The position numbers were made by a program, and so were the translations under genes. The notes under the pieces were generated by a model. That model ran no database searches. It was not told the origin of the DNA and was given only the letters and a program-made list of their open reading frames with translations. A DNA stretch of 43,484 nt from Phycisphaerae bacterium (GTDB lineage: Bacteria; Planctomycetota; Phycisphaerae; UBA1845), in NCBI GenBank assembly GCA_028282665.1, contig JANQHN010000246.1, positions 1 to 43,484 on the forward strand. The letters are read 5' to 3'. Each line of letters begins with the position of its first letter. The first letter of the stretch is position 1. Below, one piece after another: positions 1 through 8,884 of this stretch.

Positions 1-1523
1 CTGGCTCGCCCCTTAGCCATACCCAGGCCTAACGTTGACCCGGCACTTGTTTGTTCTCCAACAAACTGTTTCGTTGTCAGCAGTGCTCGGGCGTAAGCAG
101 CCCTGCCGCGCGGCAGAATCCACGTCACCCAGGCGTCGCAGGACAACTCCGCCTCAAAATCAAGCCGACGACGAATCCACCAAACCAGCGGATGCCACCA
201 GTAAATGCTTCCAATCCAAAACTCGATCCAACGCACGAAGTGATCGCCGCGACGGAGATGGGCCAGTTCGTGGCAAATCACGGCCTTGCGGCTTGGCTCG
301 TCCAACTGCGACCACAATTCCTGCGGTAAAAGAAGTACTGGTTGACGATCGCAGCAAATCATTGGCGAAATGCGTGAATTACTCGTCATCACAAGAGGTA
401 GACGCTGCAACCCAAGCTGCTCGCCAATTTCGCGTACTGCAGTTTGTATTTCGCTGGATGCTCCCTGCGCTTTTGCCAAAAGCCGCCTTAAACGCAACAT
501 TCCAATCAATTTCGCACTTAAGCAAAGTGCTATGCCGATTATCCATATGCTCGAAGGCAATGCGGGTAAACTGCCCAAGGCATCCCTTACCCGCAGCATA
601 CCCAAGGCGTATGCCTGGATCGTGTCACTGGCCAGGATCCGTTGCCAGAGGATTGGTTGCTCTAGATTGGCGGGCTTGGACGCGGGCACGGGAACGAGTT
701 TGGTTGTTTCTTCCTCCCGCGGAGCATCCGTCGCCCCTCCCCCCGGCGAAAGGGCAACGGGCGCGGTCAAAGAAAACTGCGACTCAACCTGCTCCTTCAT
801 GCGGCGCGAATCGAACCACTTTCCGTCCCGATCCCGATACGCGTAACGCCCACGATCCTCGGTGAACCATGCTGATCGGTCCATCAGGCGACTGAAGCCC
901 CGATCCAATTCGCGACGCAGAGGCTCAAGCCCTAGTTCAACTTCTGTCGAATCCTGAAACTCTTTCGTAGTGTTTGATCCAATCGGCCATTGGTCGATGC
1001 CCAGCGGACCCGCACCTGAACCGGTCATCCGGGCGAGCGGATTGGATGAGCGCGGTTCAAGGTGGGGGCCTCTGTTGGAGACCGTCGTTGTATCCGCAAA
1101 ATCCGGAATCGAGGGCACAGCTCGAAGAGGGAGGTTTTCCATCCGCCTTGACCCCGGATCGAATTCAATTTCGTGCTGGCCGCTTTCAAATTCCAGGTTT
1201 GATATGGACGATAGAGGTTCGGAATGGCCGACAGGCGCCCAAATTAACGGCGGTTCTGAATACGTCGGCTCAAGAACAGCCGGTTTTTCTGCGTTGGAAT
1301 GGTCAGCAAGTGAGGCAAACTGCTCGCCAGTCGGATCGGGTGCAAGATTCAAGCTGGGCAAACATGGGGAAACAACCAGCCAGACGAGAACCATAAGCCA
1401 CAGACTGTGTCGCGTCGGCGCCCTCATAGGAAGAATCGCGCAAACAGCAGCGACAATCAAGGCAAGCGGGATTGCAGCGAGTGCTCCTCGCCACAAGTAA
1501 TCAACGAACTGTGTTTCCCACAT
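1..1523 (-). CDS. M56 family (BlaR1/MecR1-like) membrane metallopeptidase, partial
   Basis: The minus-strand frame is open from an ATG at 1523 to the left edge, about 507 codons with no stop, so the C-terminus is missing. The start is preceded by GGAGAGG. Two hydrophobic segments (about residues 8-30 and 38-58) are followed by a long polar loop, then another membrane segment near 325-345. The zinc-protease motif HELAH lies at about residues 418-422, followed by a typical M56 stretch (WWHPLVWW) and then EAELSCDAWV, which supplies a downstream metal-ligand Glu. Known for the family: signal-sensing membrane proteases that inactivate the partner BlaI/MecI repressor. The BlaI-type gene lies 50 bp upstream on the same strand, so the two probably form one operon. 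The roughly 270-residue loop between membrane segments 2 and 3 is much longer than in classical BlaR1. Its inducer cannot be told from sequence, and no beta-lactamase gene is visible. The family call is firm. Confidence 0.88.
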   Translation of the reverse strand, partial: MWETQFVDYLWRGALAAIPLALIVAAVCAILPMRAPTRHSLWLMVLVWLVVSPCLPSLNLAPDPTGEQFASLADHSNAEKPAVLEPTYSEPPLIWAPVGHSEPLSSISNLEFESGQHEIEFDPGSRRMENLPLRAVPSIPDFADTTTVSNRGPHLEPRSSNPLARMTGSGAGPLGIDQWPIGSNTTKEFQDSTEVELGLEPLRRELDRGFSRLMDRSAWFTEDRGRYAYRDRDGKWFDSRRMKEQVESQFSLTAPVALSPGGGATDAPREEETTKLVPVPASKPANLEQPILWQRILASDTIQAYALGMLRVRDALGSLPALPSSIWIIGIALCLSAKLIGMLRLRRLLAKAQGASSEIQTAVREIGEQLGLQRLPLVMTSNSRISPMICCDRQPVLLLPQELWSQLDEPSRKAVICHELAHLRRGDHFVRWIEFWIGSIYWWHPLVWWIRRRLDFEAELSCDAWVTWILPRGRAAYARALLTTKQFVGEQTSAGSTLGLGMAKGRA

Positions 1524-1573
1524 GGCCTACCCCATCCTCTCCGAAATCCAAATGCGGCAATCAACCAAATCAG

Positions 1574-1954
1574 CTATTCGCCATCATTCAGATCATTAAT
1601 GAGCTTTTGGAGCTCTTCTATTTCATCGTGCGTAAACCGCTCCGTTTTCACGAGTTGTAATACCAAGGGGCCCGCTGCACCGTCGTAGAGTTGACTGACT
1701 AAGTTCTTAAGACGCGATCGCGTTACCTTGTCGCGCGTAACCCGAGCACGGTACACAAACGCTAATCCTGACTTGTCACTGGTCACGAAGTTCTTCTGTT
1801 CCAAACGTGTCAAGAGTGTCTGAACGGTTGTGTAAGCAACACGCTTGCCTCGATCATGCAAGTGCTTGAGGACCTCACGAACGGTCGCCGGACCAACCTC
1901 CCACAACGCCCGAAGCACTCCAAGTTCTGCTTCACCTAGTTCGTATTGTTTCAT
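1574..1954 (-). CDS. BlaI/MecI/CopY family transcriptional repressor
   Basis: This 126-residue protein has the size and layout of BlaI/MecI repressors. The N-terminal winged helix spans about residues 5-75 and contains the family pattern 'LGEAELGVLRALWEVGPATVREV' in sense and 'AYTTVQTLLTRLEQK' around the recognition helix and wing. A C-terminal dimerisation helix carries the acidic 'DEIEELQKLINDL' end. Family members bind dyad operators as dimers and are released when the cognate M56 protease causes their cleavage. The gene precedes the M56 gene on the same strand. Two palindromes upstream (1984-2025) overlap its predicted promoter, which fits autorepression of the pair. The ATG at 1954 is the first in-frame start and gives a full-length domain. 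The regulated genes beyond this operon are unknown. Confidence 0.93.
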   Translation of the reverse strand: MKQYELGEAELGVLRALWEVGPATVREVLKHLHDRGKRVAYTTVQTLLTRLEQKNFVTSDKSGLAFVYRARVTRDKVTRSRLKNLVSQLYDGAAGPLVLQLVKTERFTHDEIEELQKLINDLNDGE

Positions 1955-1983
1955 TTCGGTTGATTATTCCGACAGGTTCGGTG

Positions 1984-2002
1984 TCCTACTACATGAGTAG
2001 GA
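1984..2002. promoter_or_regulatory. Operator-like palindrome 1 upstream of the BlaI-type gene
   Basis: This is a perfect inverted repeat, TCCTACT and AGTAGGA around the spacer ACATG. It lies 30 bp upstream of the repressor ATG, just downstream of the predicted -10 hexamer. Its TAC/GTA core resembles BlaI/MecI operator halves. I infer it is the autoregulatory site. Confidence 0.65.
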
Positions 2003-2005
2003 GGC

Positions 2006-2034
2006 ATCCTACTACACGTGTCGGAGAGATGCAA
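2006..2034 (-). promoter_or_regulatory. Predicted sigma-70 promoter of the blaI-type/M56 operon
   Basis: On the minus strand the -35-like hexamer TTGCAT (2034-2029) and the -10-like TAGGAT (2011-2006) are separated by exactly 17 bp. Transcription would start near 1998, inside palindrome 1, giving a leader of about 45 nt. The overlap with both palindromes supports repressor control. Prediction from sequence only. Confidence 0.5.
2007..2025. promoter_or_regulatory. Operator-like palindrome 2, overlapping the promoter
   Basis: TCCTACTACACGTGTCGGA is an imperfect copy of palindrome 1: its left half is identical, and its right half reads TGTCGGA. It lies 23 bp from palindrome 1 centre to centre, about two helical turns, and fills the predicted -10 to -35 spacer. 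Two dimers could therefore bind on one face of the DNA. Confidence 0.55.
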
Positions 2035-2465
2035 CCGCTTCGCCACCAACTCGACATTTTCATACAAACACCCGCCTCCATGGTCCGATAATATCTTCCG
2101 CGAGTAAAACAATCACAGCGTCCGCACTCACCTCCGATTGATGCAAAAACAATGAACTCGAAAAGCCATTCCTCACAAGTAAAGTGATCAATGAATCGTG
2201 TCTCCGCGTTGCCGTCTTCCATGCTTTGCCTTGTACGCCGGATGGTGTCGAAATGTTGCAAAAGAACCTGTTCGTTCACACGGCGCGAGTTGGATGTGAC
2301 GCCCGTGATGCAAATCGTGGCTTCTTTAATCTTGATTGTTGATCGTGTTTCCGCTACACGTGGTCTTCCTTCGGGCAATCAACCTATCACGCGACGAAAC
2401 AAGAAGTTATAAGCGCGTGCAGCCTGTTCAAGGTGACGACCGTTGATCTTTGGGAGCCGCTTGGC
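2035..2465. other. Intergenic region between the repressor operon and the cytochrome c genes
   Basis: These 431 bp separate two divergent operons. Open frames here, such as the minus-strand one at 1989-2378, have no recognisable domain and run through the operators. A weak -10-like TTATAA occurs at 2407-2412 without a good -35. No RNA gene or repeat was recognised. Confidence 0.4.
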
Positions 2466-4235
2466 GTGAATGAAAATCTTCTAATGACCCTACTGCGGGC
2501 GTTGGGCTCTTTACGACTCGCCGCCGCCCTGCTCATCCTTGTACTCGTAGCGATGGGTTTTGCCACCATCGCGGAGAAAAACCAAAGCACCGAATACGCC
2601 CTGGCCAACTACTATTTATCAAGTTGGTTTATTGCCTTGTTGACCATTATGTGCGTCAACATCCTCGCCGCCGTCATCGTTCGTTATCCGTTCCCTAAGC
2701 ACAAGATGGGTTTCATCATCACTCACCTGGGCATCATCCTGACGCTTGGTGGAGCGCTAATGACCTATTTTCTAGGCGTAAACGGGAATATTACCCTTGC
2801 GGAGGGCGAGCAACGGAGTGAGTTCGTCTTGTCGGGCGACCAGCTCAACATCTACCGAGGCAACACACTCATTTCGAAGATTGATCTGGGCGAGTACGGC
2901 ATGGGCGGGTTCGAGAGTGAGGACAACCTGTCGATCGAGCCGATCGCTTTCGCCGAAAACATGGCTATTGAGCCTTTGGCCTACCTGCCCCACTCGAAAC
3001 CGCGTAGCGTCGTCACCAACAACGCCCCACGCGAATCTCACGCTCTGCACGTCAAATTCATTCTCGGTGCGCACGAGCACGAAATGTGGCTTTTTGAAGA
3101 TCGTAAAGAAGTGGTTGATGGGTTAGGCGCTACTTACGTCGTCGCCAAGGATGACATCGAACTCGGACAACTTATGAGCCGGAAAGCATCAGGCGACGGC
3201 GTGAGCATAGGCCATGTTTACGTGACGATCAGCGGTAACCGGTACAAACTGAACGTTGAAGAATGCATGGATACTCCCAAATCCATCGAACAGACAGGCT
3301 ATTCGATTAAGGTTTTGCGCTACATGCCACAGGCGCGGGTAGCCGCTAAAGGTGGAGTGGAAAACGTCTCGGATAAACCGATTAACCCGGCTATTGAAGT
3401 CGAGCTAACCAGCGATCAGAGCAACGAAAAACGCATCGCTTTCGCCAAGTACCCAAATCTAGGTTCGATGCACGGCGAGGAAGATCCCGAGATTAAGGTT
3501 GTGTTTGAAGCAAGCGGTGCGTCGATGCCCGACTCGCCAATCGCCATCGTGCAAGGCCCGAACGGCGACCTGTACGGCCGTTTCACTCTTTCGCGCGGAC
3601 AGGTGGTGACGGCCGAACTGCCCCGACAAGAGCGCGTAAACACGCCGATTTCAGCGGTCAGCCTCGAGGTGCTTCAGCAATTCGATCGAGCGATGGCTGG
3701 TATTGAGATGGTAGAACCGGAAGGCATAGTCAAAAACCGCGTTCCCGCCGTGCAGGTGCGGATCACAGCGGGCGAGAATCCGCCATCCGAGTTGTGGCTT
3801 CGCAAATATCGCGCCATGCCCGTCAATATTGACGGTGTTTCGTACAATTTTGCTTACTTAACCAAACAGGCGGACCTGGGTTTTACGATCCGGTTAAATG
3901 ACTTCAAGAAGACCACGTACCCCGGTACGGGTGCTCCCCGATCTTTCGAAAGCAACATTACCATCATTGACCCCAGCAACGGAGAGGAGGAGACCCGTCT
4001 TATCAAAATGAATCACCCGACCGAGTACGGCGGATATACATTCTTCCAATCCAGCTACGACCAGTCACGGGATGCGGAAAGGTCGACACTGAGCGTCGCA
4101 CGCGACCCCGGCATGAACGTTGCCTTCGCCGGCTACATCGTGCTGATTGCCGGCATGATTATCGTCATGCTGACCCGGGCGCAGGAACATAAATTAGAAA
4201 TGGAACTTCTTGAAGCGATGGATCAAGGCGATTAG
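2466..4235 (+). CDS. ResB/Ccs1-like cytochrome c biogenesis protein
   Basis: About 589 residues with the ResB layout. Three membrane segments lie near the N-terminus (centred on LRLAAALLILVLVAMGF, WFIALLTIMCVNILAAV and MGFIITHLGIILTLGGAL), followed by a periplasmic region of about 430 residues and one C-terminal segment (AFAGYIVLIAGMIIVML). The stretch FLGVNGNITLAEGE after segment 3 is typical of the family. ResB/Ccs1 works with CcsA/ResC in System II, moving haem across the membrane and attaching it to apocytochromes c. The CcsA-like gene follows 116 bp downstream, which supports the call. The frame is open from a GTG at 2433 without a ribosome site; I prefer the GTG at 2466, which has GGGAG 9 nt upstream. 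The function call is firm, the start less so. Confidence 0.88.
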   Translation: MNENLLMTLLRALGSLRLAAALLILVLVAMGFATIAEKNQSTEYALANYYLSSWFIALLTIMCVNILAAVIVRYPFPKHKMGFIITHLGIILTLGGALMTYFLGVNGNITLAEGEQRSEFVLSGDQLNIYRGNTLISKIDLGEYGMGGFESEDNLSIEPIAFAENMAIEPLAYLPHSKPRSVVTNNAPRESHALHVKFILGAHEHEMWLFEDRKEVVDGLGATYVVAKDDIELGQLMSRKASGDGVSIGHVYVTISGNRYKLNVEECMDTPKSIEQTGYSIKVLRYMPQARVAAKGGVENVSDKPINPAIEVELTSDQSNEKRIAFAKYPNLGSMHGEEDPEIKVVFEASGASMPDSPIAIVQGPNGDLYGRFTLSRGQVVTAELPRQERVNTPISAVSLEVLQQFDRAMAGIEMVEPEGIVKNRVPAVQVRITAGENPPSELWLRKYRAMPVNIDGVSYNFAYLTKQADLGFTIRLNDFKKTTYPGTGAPRSFESNITIIDPSNGEEETRLIKMNHPTEYGGYTFFQSSYDQSRDAERSTLSVARDPGMNVAFAGYIVLIAGMIIVMLTRAQEHKLEMELLEAMDQGD

Positions 4236-4351
4236 ATCGAGTTTTATCGCGTGTAGTATTCAGCATCGCGTTTTGCACAGTACCAAATCGCCTTTGGGCG
4301 CTACGAATTGATTGCAACGACCAATAGACCAGGGTCGAACGGACATAGACC

Positions 4352-6250
4352 ATGAAGCACACGATAACGATGATCGCTCTTTTCCCGGTGTTTCTTGCGT
4401 TTGTCGGATTTGCGATTGGGCAGTCCGCCACCCCGGAAGTGCCAGCAGATACAACCGCCAAGACCGTAAATGCCGGTCCGACCATTCCGAAGAGTATCGA
4501 TATCAGTCCTCTCCGCGACCTGGTCGTTCAAAGCAGCGGGCGCTATCCCCCTCTCGACACGGTCGCAAGAAATTACGTATGGCGGATCACGGGCACGGAA
4601 ACTTTCCGCGGGCACGACGCCATCACCATTTTGCTCTCATGGACGTTTAATCCGGCCATCTGGATGGATGAACCGCTGATCAAAATTGGCAGTAAAGAAC
4701 TGCGAGGCTTGCTTGAACTGCCCTTAGACGAGCGCGTATTCTCGTACAACAAATTGATCAACCACCCCAAGTTTCTCGAGCTCCATCGCGAACGGATGCA
4801 GCATAGGGGCGAAAAACAGTCCAATCCGCTGCACAATAAAATCGACGAAATGAGCGAAAAACTCGTCACATTACAGTCAATCTTTGAGAACCGGGTCATT
4901 GCGCCGATCCCCAATTCCAACGACGCGAGGGGAACGTGGTTCCGTATCGCGCTACGCAGCAACGAGGGTGCGGCGTTTCCAGGATCGCCCGAGGACGCGT
5001 GGATGAAGATGCGTGACGCGTTCCTGGCAGATGACAACACAAAGTTCCAGGTACAGACTGCCCAGCTTAAGCAAGGGATTGGGCGTTTCGGCGGTGTATA
5101 CCGCCCGTCGCCCGAGCGAATCGCAACGGAATTGCGATTTAACAAAATTCAACCGTTTCGCACGGCTTGGATACTTATGGTCGCCGGGGCAATCCTCTCG
5201 GCCATCGCTTGCAGCGTCAGGAAAGGCTGGTTCGATTTTGTGGCTGTGTTGGGTCTCATCGCAGGCTTCGGCGTACTTTCATATGGACTGTATATGCGGT
5301 GGCAGATCGCCGGGCACATCCCCGCCTCCAACATGTATGAATCACTGCTGTTCCTCAGTTGGGGCATGGGTTTTTTCGCCATTTCCGCCATGCTGTTCAT
5401 TCGTAACCGTACCGTGCCTTTGACGGCTTCAGCCCTGGGGGCGGTTTCATTGATGCTCGCAGACATCCTACCGATGAACAGCTTTATCAAGCCTACACCA
5501 CCTGTGCTCCTCGACACTATCTGGATGTCGATCCACGTACCCATCATCATGGTTTCCTACTCGGTGCTTGCGCTCGCGATGCTTATCGCGCACGCCCAGC
5601 TCTTCATCATGGCGTTCAATCCGGGCGCGAAGAAGCTGATCCGTTCGGTCGACAGCTTTCATTACTGGTACGTTCATGTCGGCTCCTTGCTGCTTTTGGT
5701 GGGCATCATTACCGGCAGCATGTGGGCAGCTTCTTCGTGGGGTCGTTACTGGGGCTGGGATCCCAAAGAGGTATGGTCGCTGATCGCCTTCATGGCGTAC
5801 ATGTGCGTGCTGCACGTACGCATTGACAGGGAGAAAACGCCAACCTGGATCTACGTTTTGAGCATTCTTATCGGCGTATCCGTGTTTGCGTTATCGATGC
5901 ACTATTTATTCACACCGATGGGGGGACTAAGCCCACAAGCGATGGGAATCGTAGCGATGGTCGCCATCGTGGTGATTCTATTCATCGTAGCGGAAGGTCC
6001 TTTCGCCACCGCGGTGAAAAGTATCGCGGCGTTCTGGATGATTGTAATGACCTACGTGGGCGTGAATTACGTGCTGGGGATTGGCATGCACAGTTACGGT
6101 TTTGGAACCGGCGCAGTTGCGCGGTATATGCTCATTATAGGTATCGTCGAGTTCGCGCTGGTGTTCGTGTTGGCAATCGTGTACGGCATCCGCATGCTGA
6201 TGCAACCGAACACCCCAAAGCCTGCTAGAGCAAGCTCTAGCCAAGTGTAG
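4352..6250 (+). CDS. CcsA/ResC-like cytochrome c assembly protein with N-terminal periplasmic extension
   Basis: 632 residues. A signal-like N-terminal segment (MIALFPVFLAFVGFAIG) and about 250 mostly polar residues precede a membrane domain with several segments. The tryptophan-rich haem-handling motif WGRYWGWDPKEVW lies near residues 463-475. Flanking histidines occur in SIHVPIIMVSY and LSMHYLF, as expected for the external haem ligands of CcsA. Classical CcsA proteins are about 300-350 residues, so the soluble N-terminal half is an addition; long ResC-like proteins of this kind occur in several phyla. It pairs with the ResB-like protein upstream to form System II haem export and ligation. 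The ATG at 4352 has only a weak ribosome site, but the signal-like segment after it supports this start. Confidence 0.9.
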   Translation: MKHTITMIALFPVFLAFVGFAIGQSATPEVPADTTAKTVNAGPTIPKSIDISPLRDLVVQSSGRYPPLDTVARNYVWRITGTETFRGHDAITILLSWTFNPAIWMDEPLIKIGSKELRGLLELPLDERVFSYNKLINHPKFLELHRERMQHRGEKQSNPLHNKIDEMSEKLVTLQSIFENRVIAPIPNSNDARGTWFRIALRSNEGAAFPGSPEDAWMKMRDAFLADDNTKFQVQTAQLKQGIGRFGGVYRPSPERIATELRFNKIQPFRTAWILMVAGAILSAIACSVRKGWFDFVAVLGLIAGFGVLSYGLYMRWQIAGHIPASNMYESLLFLSWGMGFFAISAMLFIRNRTVPLTASALGAVSLMLADILPMNSFIKPTPPVLLDTIWMSIHVPIIMVSYSVLALAMLIAHAQLFIMAFNPGAKKLIRSVDSFHYWYVHVGSLLLLVGIITGSMWAASSWGRYWGWDPKEVWSLIAFMAYMCVLHVRIDREKTPTWIYVLSILIGVSVFALSMHYLFTPMGGLSPQAMGIVAMVAIVVILFIVAEGPFATAVKSIAAFWMIVMTYVGVNYVLGIGMHSYGFGTGAVARYMLIIGIVEFALVFVLAIVYGIRMLMQPNTPKPARASSSQV

Positions 6251-6252
6251 CG

Positions 6253-6268
6253 TCCGACACCGTGTTTT
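6253..6268 (+). repeat. Short dispersed repeat, copy A
   Basis: TCCGACACCGTGTTTT lies just after the CcsA-like stop. The same 16-mer with one mismatch occurs at 25561-25576, also just after a gene end. The core contains a partial GTC-GAC dyad, as in REP-like elements. Two copies in one window are suggestive only. Confidence 0.35.
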
Positions 6269-6498
6269 GTACTGCCGGAAAGTGGACATTCAGCGCTACG
6301 TTTGAATTGAAACTGCTATAAAGCCTAGGCCGCCTGGTTGTTGAACCGCTTACCGATCTTTGAATCGCCAGGGTTAGCTCGCCATTTAGAATACCAAGCC
6401 AACACAGGTCGCAAGATCATCGCTTTGGATGCTAAGCGCATCATCGCTGTTCAGGCAAAATCGGCCACAAGGATTAGATTTTCGCTTCGAGACCTCGA

Positions 6499-6669
6499 TC
6501 AATCGGCGAGCGCGTGATCGGTGGTTTCGACGTCAATCTCCTGTTCGGGCAGGTCTTCCAATTGGCGAAGGTAATCATGGAGATCAGTCATGGAGAATTC
6601 CGCGAGGAAATCGGGTCTGGCAGAGGGGTTAAGTTTGCGGATGGCCTCAATCGTTTCGGTCTTGGACAT
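6499..6669 (-). CDS. Small hypothetical protein of an 'AIRKLNP' type seen in planctomycetes
   Basis: 56 residues starting MSKTETIEAIRKLNPSARPD and continuing with two short helices rich in Leu and acidic residues (FLAEFSMTDLHDYLRQLEDL). I recognise this pattern (a helix with IRxLNP, then FLxxF and a YLxxL helix) from small uncharacterised proteins of planctomycetes. The function is unknown. The open frame extends upstream to 6828, but that part is Arg/Ser-rich and reads like non-coding sequence, so I place the start at the ATG at 6669. An ATG at 6717 is also possible. There is no signal peptide or metal-binding motif, and it stands alone on its strand. Confidence 0.55.
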   Translation of the reverse strand: MSKTETIEAIRKLNPSARPDFLAEFSMTDLHDYLRQLEDLPEQEIDVETTDHALAD

Positions 6670-7110
6670 TAGTGCGTACCCGTACTTTGGCTGACCCTGG
6701 CGCCACGAATCGGTCATGGCAAGACAGCTGCGAACCGATCCAGGAATACGCCGCGAACTGACAAACCGAGCAATCGGCCGCGCGATCCACTTCCGCGCCC
6801 TTTCATTTCGGCAGCTTTTGAACTCCATCTTGAGCCACTCATCGAATTGTGTGCGGCAGGTTTCGCGCGTTGTTTACTCTTTTTCGTGCGATTGCTGCGC
6901 GATGTCGATCGATCTCCACCTCACACCGCATCAAAGAGGCACCTTGAATCTCCTTTCGTGTTGGATCAAGCTGAGATTGCACTTGGGCTTTTGCCCAGGG
7001 TGCCGTGCATCCTGTTTGCGAGGACGAGGTCTGAGGGATTCCTGGCAGCGGTTCGAAAATGTGTGGCCGGTTGACCCCAACCCAAGACAAAAGCTATGAT
7101 CTCGACCGTT
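6670..7110. other. Intergenic region between divergent small genes
   Basis: 441 bp between the minus-strand small protein and the plus-strand zinc-ribbon protein. It probably holds both promoters, but no convincing -35/-10 pair stood out. Open frames on both strands have no recognisable domain. Confidence 0.3.
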
Positions 7111-7875
7111 ATGGCTATTCAGTTTTATTGTGCATCCTGTCGGCAGCCCATTGAGATCGACGACGAATGGGCGGAGAAAAATGTGGTCTGTCCGTACTGC
7201 CGCCACACGGTGTCCGCTCCGGCGATTTCGCAAATCGGGGAAGCACCTCCACCACAGGCAAGCGGCACGGATCGTGACACCGATATGCCAAGACCGGAAA
7301 CGTCCGGTTTAGAGGCACCCCAACACCTGATGACCGCGCCTTCCCCACCGCACTACGGCGAATACCCGCCCCAAACGGCCGTCCCCAAGCCGGCCCCTCA
7401 GGGCAACGCCATCGGATGGGTAGGTTTGTGTCTCACCATATCAGCGCTAATGCTGACCTTTGCGATGTTCGGGATCGCAGGTGCGAATTCCGACGAATTT
7501 GCCCAGTTCGCTACGGCACAGTCCGCAGAGCAAGAACGTCCCATGGCTGAGTTCGAGGAATCGTTTCCCGGCTGGTTCGTAGCCATGAGCTTAACGATCA
7601 TGGCAATAGTTCCTCTGTGGTTGGCGGGTTTAATCTGCTCGATCATCGGCGTCACGTCCCCGCACAAACAAGGCCCGGCTGTTATTGGCGTGATCCTTGC
7701 GTCTTTGTTGCCCATTTTTTTCTGCGTGGGACTCTCGATCATCGCCGCCATCGCTCGTGAACCTGCCGAACAGAACGGCTCCGCCCCCATCAAGGAATCC
7801 GCCTGCATCGACCACTGGGATGATCAGCGCGCAGCCTATAACCCCTTTTTGGTTTCCAAACACGACACTGTTTGA
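7111..7875 (+). CDS. Zinc-ribbon membrane protein, hypothetical
   Basis: About 254 residues. The N-terminus is a zinc ribbon with two CxxC knuckles (CASC near residue 7 and CPYC near residue 27). A Pro-rich linker of about 60 residues follows. Two hydrophobic regions come next (AIGWVGLCLTISALMLTFAMF and a longer double one from WFVAMSLTIMAIVP to GLSIIAAIA), resembling DUF4190-type membrane domains. Such ribbon-plus-membrane proteins are common in planctomycetes and have no known function. The frame is open from an ATG at 7096; I prefer 7111 because the family usually begins 'M-x-I-x-F-x-C-x-x-C'. Neither start has a clear ribosome site. The gene converges with another small zinc-ribbon gene 28 bp downstream. 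Confidence 0.7.
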   Translation: MAIQFYCASCRQPIEIDDEWAEKNVVCPYCRHTVSAPAISQIGEAPPPQASGTDRDTDMPRPETSGLEAPQHLMTAPSPPHYGEYPPQTAVPKPAPQGNAIGWVGLCLTISALMLTFAMFGIAGANSDEFAQFATAQSAEQERPMAEFEESFPGWFVAMSLTIMAIVPLWLAGLICSIIGVTSPHKQGPAVIGVILASLLPIFFCVGLSIIAAIAREPAEQNGSAPIKESACIDHWDDQRAAYNPFLVSKHDTV

Positions 7876-7903
7876 TTTTTACGAAAAAATGTTGGCGTGA
7901 TAA

Positions 7904-8101
7904 CTAGGCGTCTTTGCCGGATTCCGCGCTTTCCGGCTGTTTGGTACGCGGCTTTTTGTTATTGGTTTCCGAAGCTTGTGGCGCTGGGACGAAAAAAGCG
8001 ACCCCACACTCGGGGCACCGTACCTTTTTTCCGCGAACCCTGTCCGGGACGCGCAAGATTGCACGACACGTCAGCTTCGGGCATAGAAGTGTTACCGGCA
8101 T
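7904..8101 (-). CDS. Small zinc-ribbon protein
   Basis: 65 residues starting MPVTLLCPKLTC. Cysteines are arranged CX4C, then about 16 residues, then CPEC, followed by GVAFFVPAP and a Lys/Glu-rich tail. This is a single zinc ribbon, probably structural. The ATG at 8101 is preceded by GAGAG at 9 nt; a TTG at 8110 is less likely. It converges with the zinc-ribbon membrane protein on the other strand. The function is unknown. Confidence 0.6.
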   Translation of the reverse strand: MPVTLLCPKLTCRAILRVPDRVRGKKVRCPECGVAFFVPAPQASETNNKKPRTKQPESAESGKDA

Positions 8102-8438
8102 GAAAGCCAACTCTCAACATTAGACAGGGACGTACAGATACCTGACGTCATCCCAATCCGTATCGACCGTCGTGTGAGAGCACTTTACCTCACCAATTTG
8201 GACTTGCGTACGAGAACCTTCATTAACTGCTTACACCGCCGGAACAGACGTGTCCGATAATAACGACCGGCTCAAATCAAGCCAGGGTGAGCTTCAGGTA
8301 GTTTTGTACCCGCAGGCATGTCATACGGTATTAATTTGAAAAACCGCCGAATACGTCAATTCGTTCAGCTTATGGGACTTGCACGAGGAAGTGGCGTATT
8401 GACAGCCTGAACGGTCTACGTTCACCCGATCGAATCGA
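8102..8438. other. Intergenic region, nothing recognised
   Basis: 337 bp between two minus-strand genes. I see no domain-bearing frame, RNA gene or clear hairpin terminator. It should hold the promoter of the small zinc-ribbon gene. Confidence 0.3.
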
Positions 8439-8852
8439 TCACCGGCCAAGGTGAACTACGATCTTGCGATTTCCACCATTGTACCTGTGCTCCCACACGT
8501 AAATGCCCTGCCAAATTCCCAAACACAACCGACTTTGCTGAAACGGAATGGAGAGTGTTGTGGAGGTGAGTGCAGCCTTGATGTGCGCCGGCATATCGTC
8601 AGGGCCCTCTGACGTGTGGGTATACAACGGATCGTTGGGTTTGACCAATTGATCAAGCCAAGCTTGTAGGTCATGCTTCGCACTGGGGTCCGCGTTTTCC
8701 TGAATGGTCAAGCTTGCGGAAGTGTGCTGGATCAGAATCGTACAAAGGCCTGTACAAATTCCCGATTCGCAAACTACGTCCTGAACACGATCGGTGATCT
8801 CAAACAACCCCGCACCGGTTGTTTTACATTGAAAGCGTTCGATCACTAGCAA
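8439..8852 (-). CDS. YjbQ family protein (UPF0047)
   Basis: 137 residues, the full length for the family. The conserved features are present: CTILIQHTSASLTIQENADP, THTSEGPDDMPAHIKAAL, and GIWQGIYVWEHR near the C-terminus. The conserved His residues cluster in the trimeric YjbQ fold. E. coli YjbQ has been linked to thiamine phosphate synthase-like activity, but its physiological role is not settled. The gene lies 32 bp downstream of the EamA permease gene on the same strand, so they may be co-transcribed. The ATG at 8852 gives the usual N-terminus. Confidence 0.92.
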   Translation of the reverse strand: MLVIERFQCKTTGAGLFEITDRVQDVVCESGICTGLCTILIQHTSASLTIQENADPSAKHDLQAWLDQLVKPNDPLYTHTSEGPDDMPAHIKAALTSTTLSIPFQQSRLCLGIWQGIYVWEHRYNGGNRKIVVHLGR

Positions 8853-8884
8853 CCCACCTCCAGTACCATGACCGTCATATTAGA

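Noticed and set aside
35-865. Plus-strand frame of 276 codons at the left edge
   Set aside because: It is antisense to the M56 protease, whose HELAH and WWHPLVWW motifs read clearly on the minus strand.
1989-2378. Minus-strand open frame of 129 codons
   Set aside because: It runs through the operator-promoter region, has no recognisable domain and has atypical Cys/Trp/Arg-rich composition.
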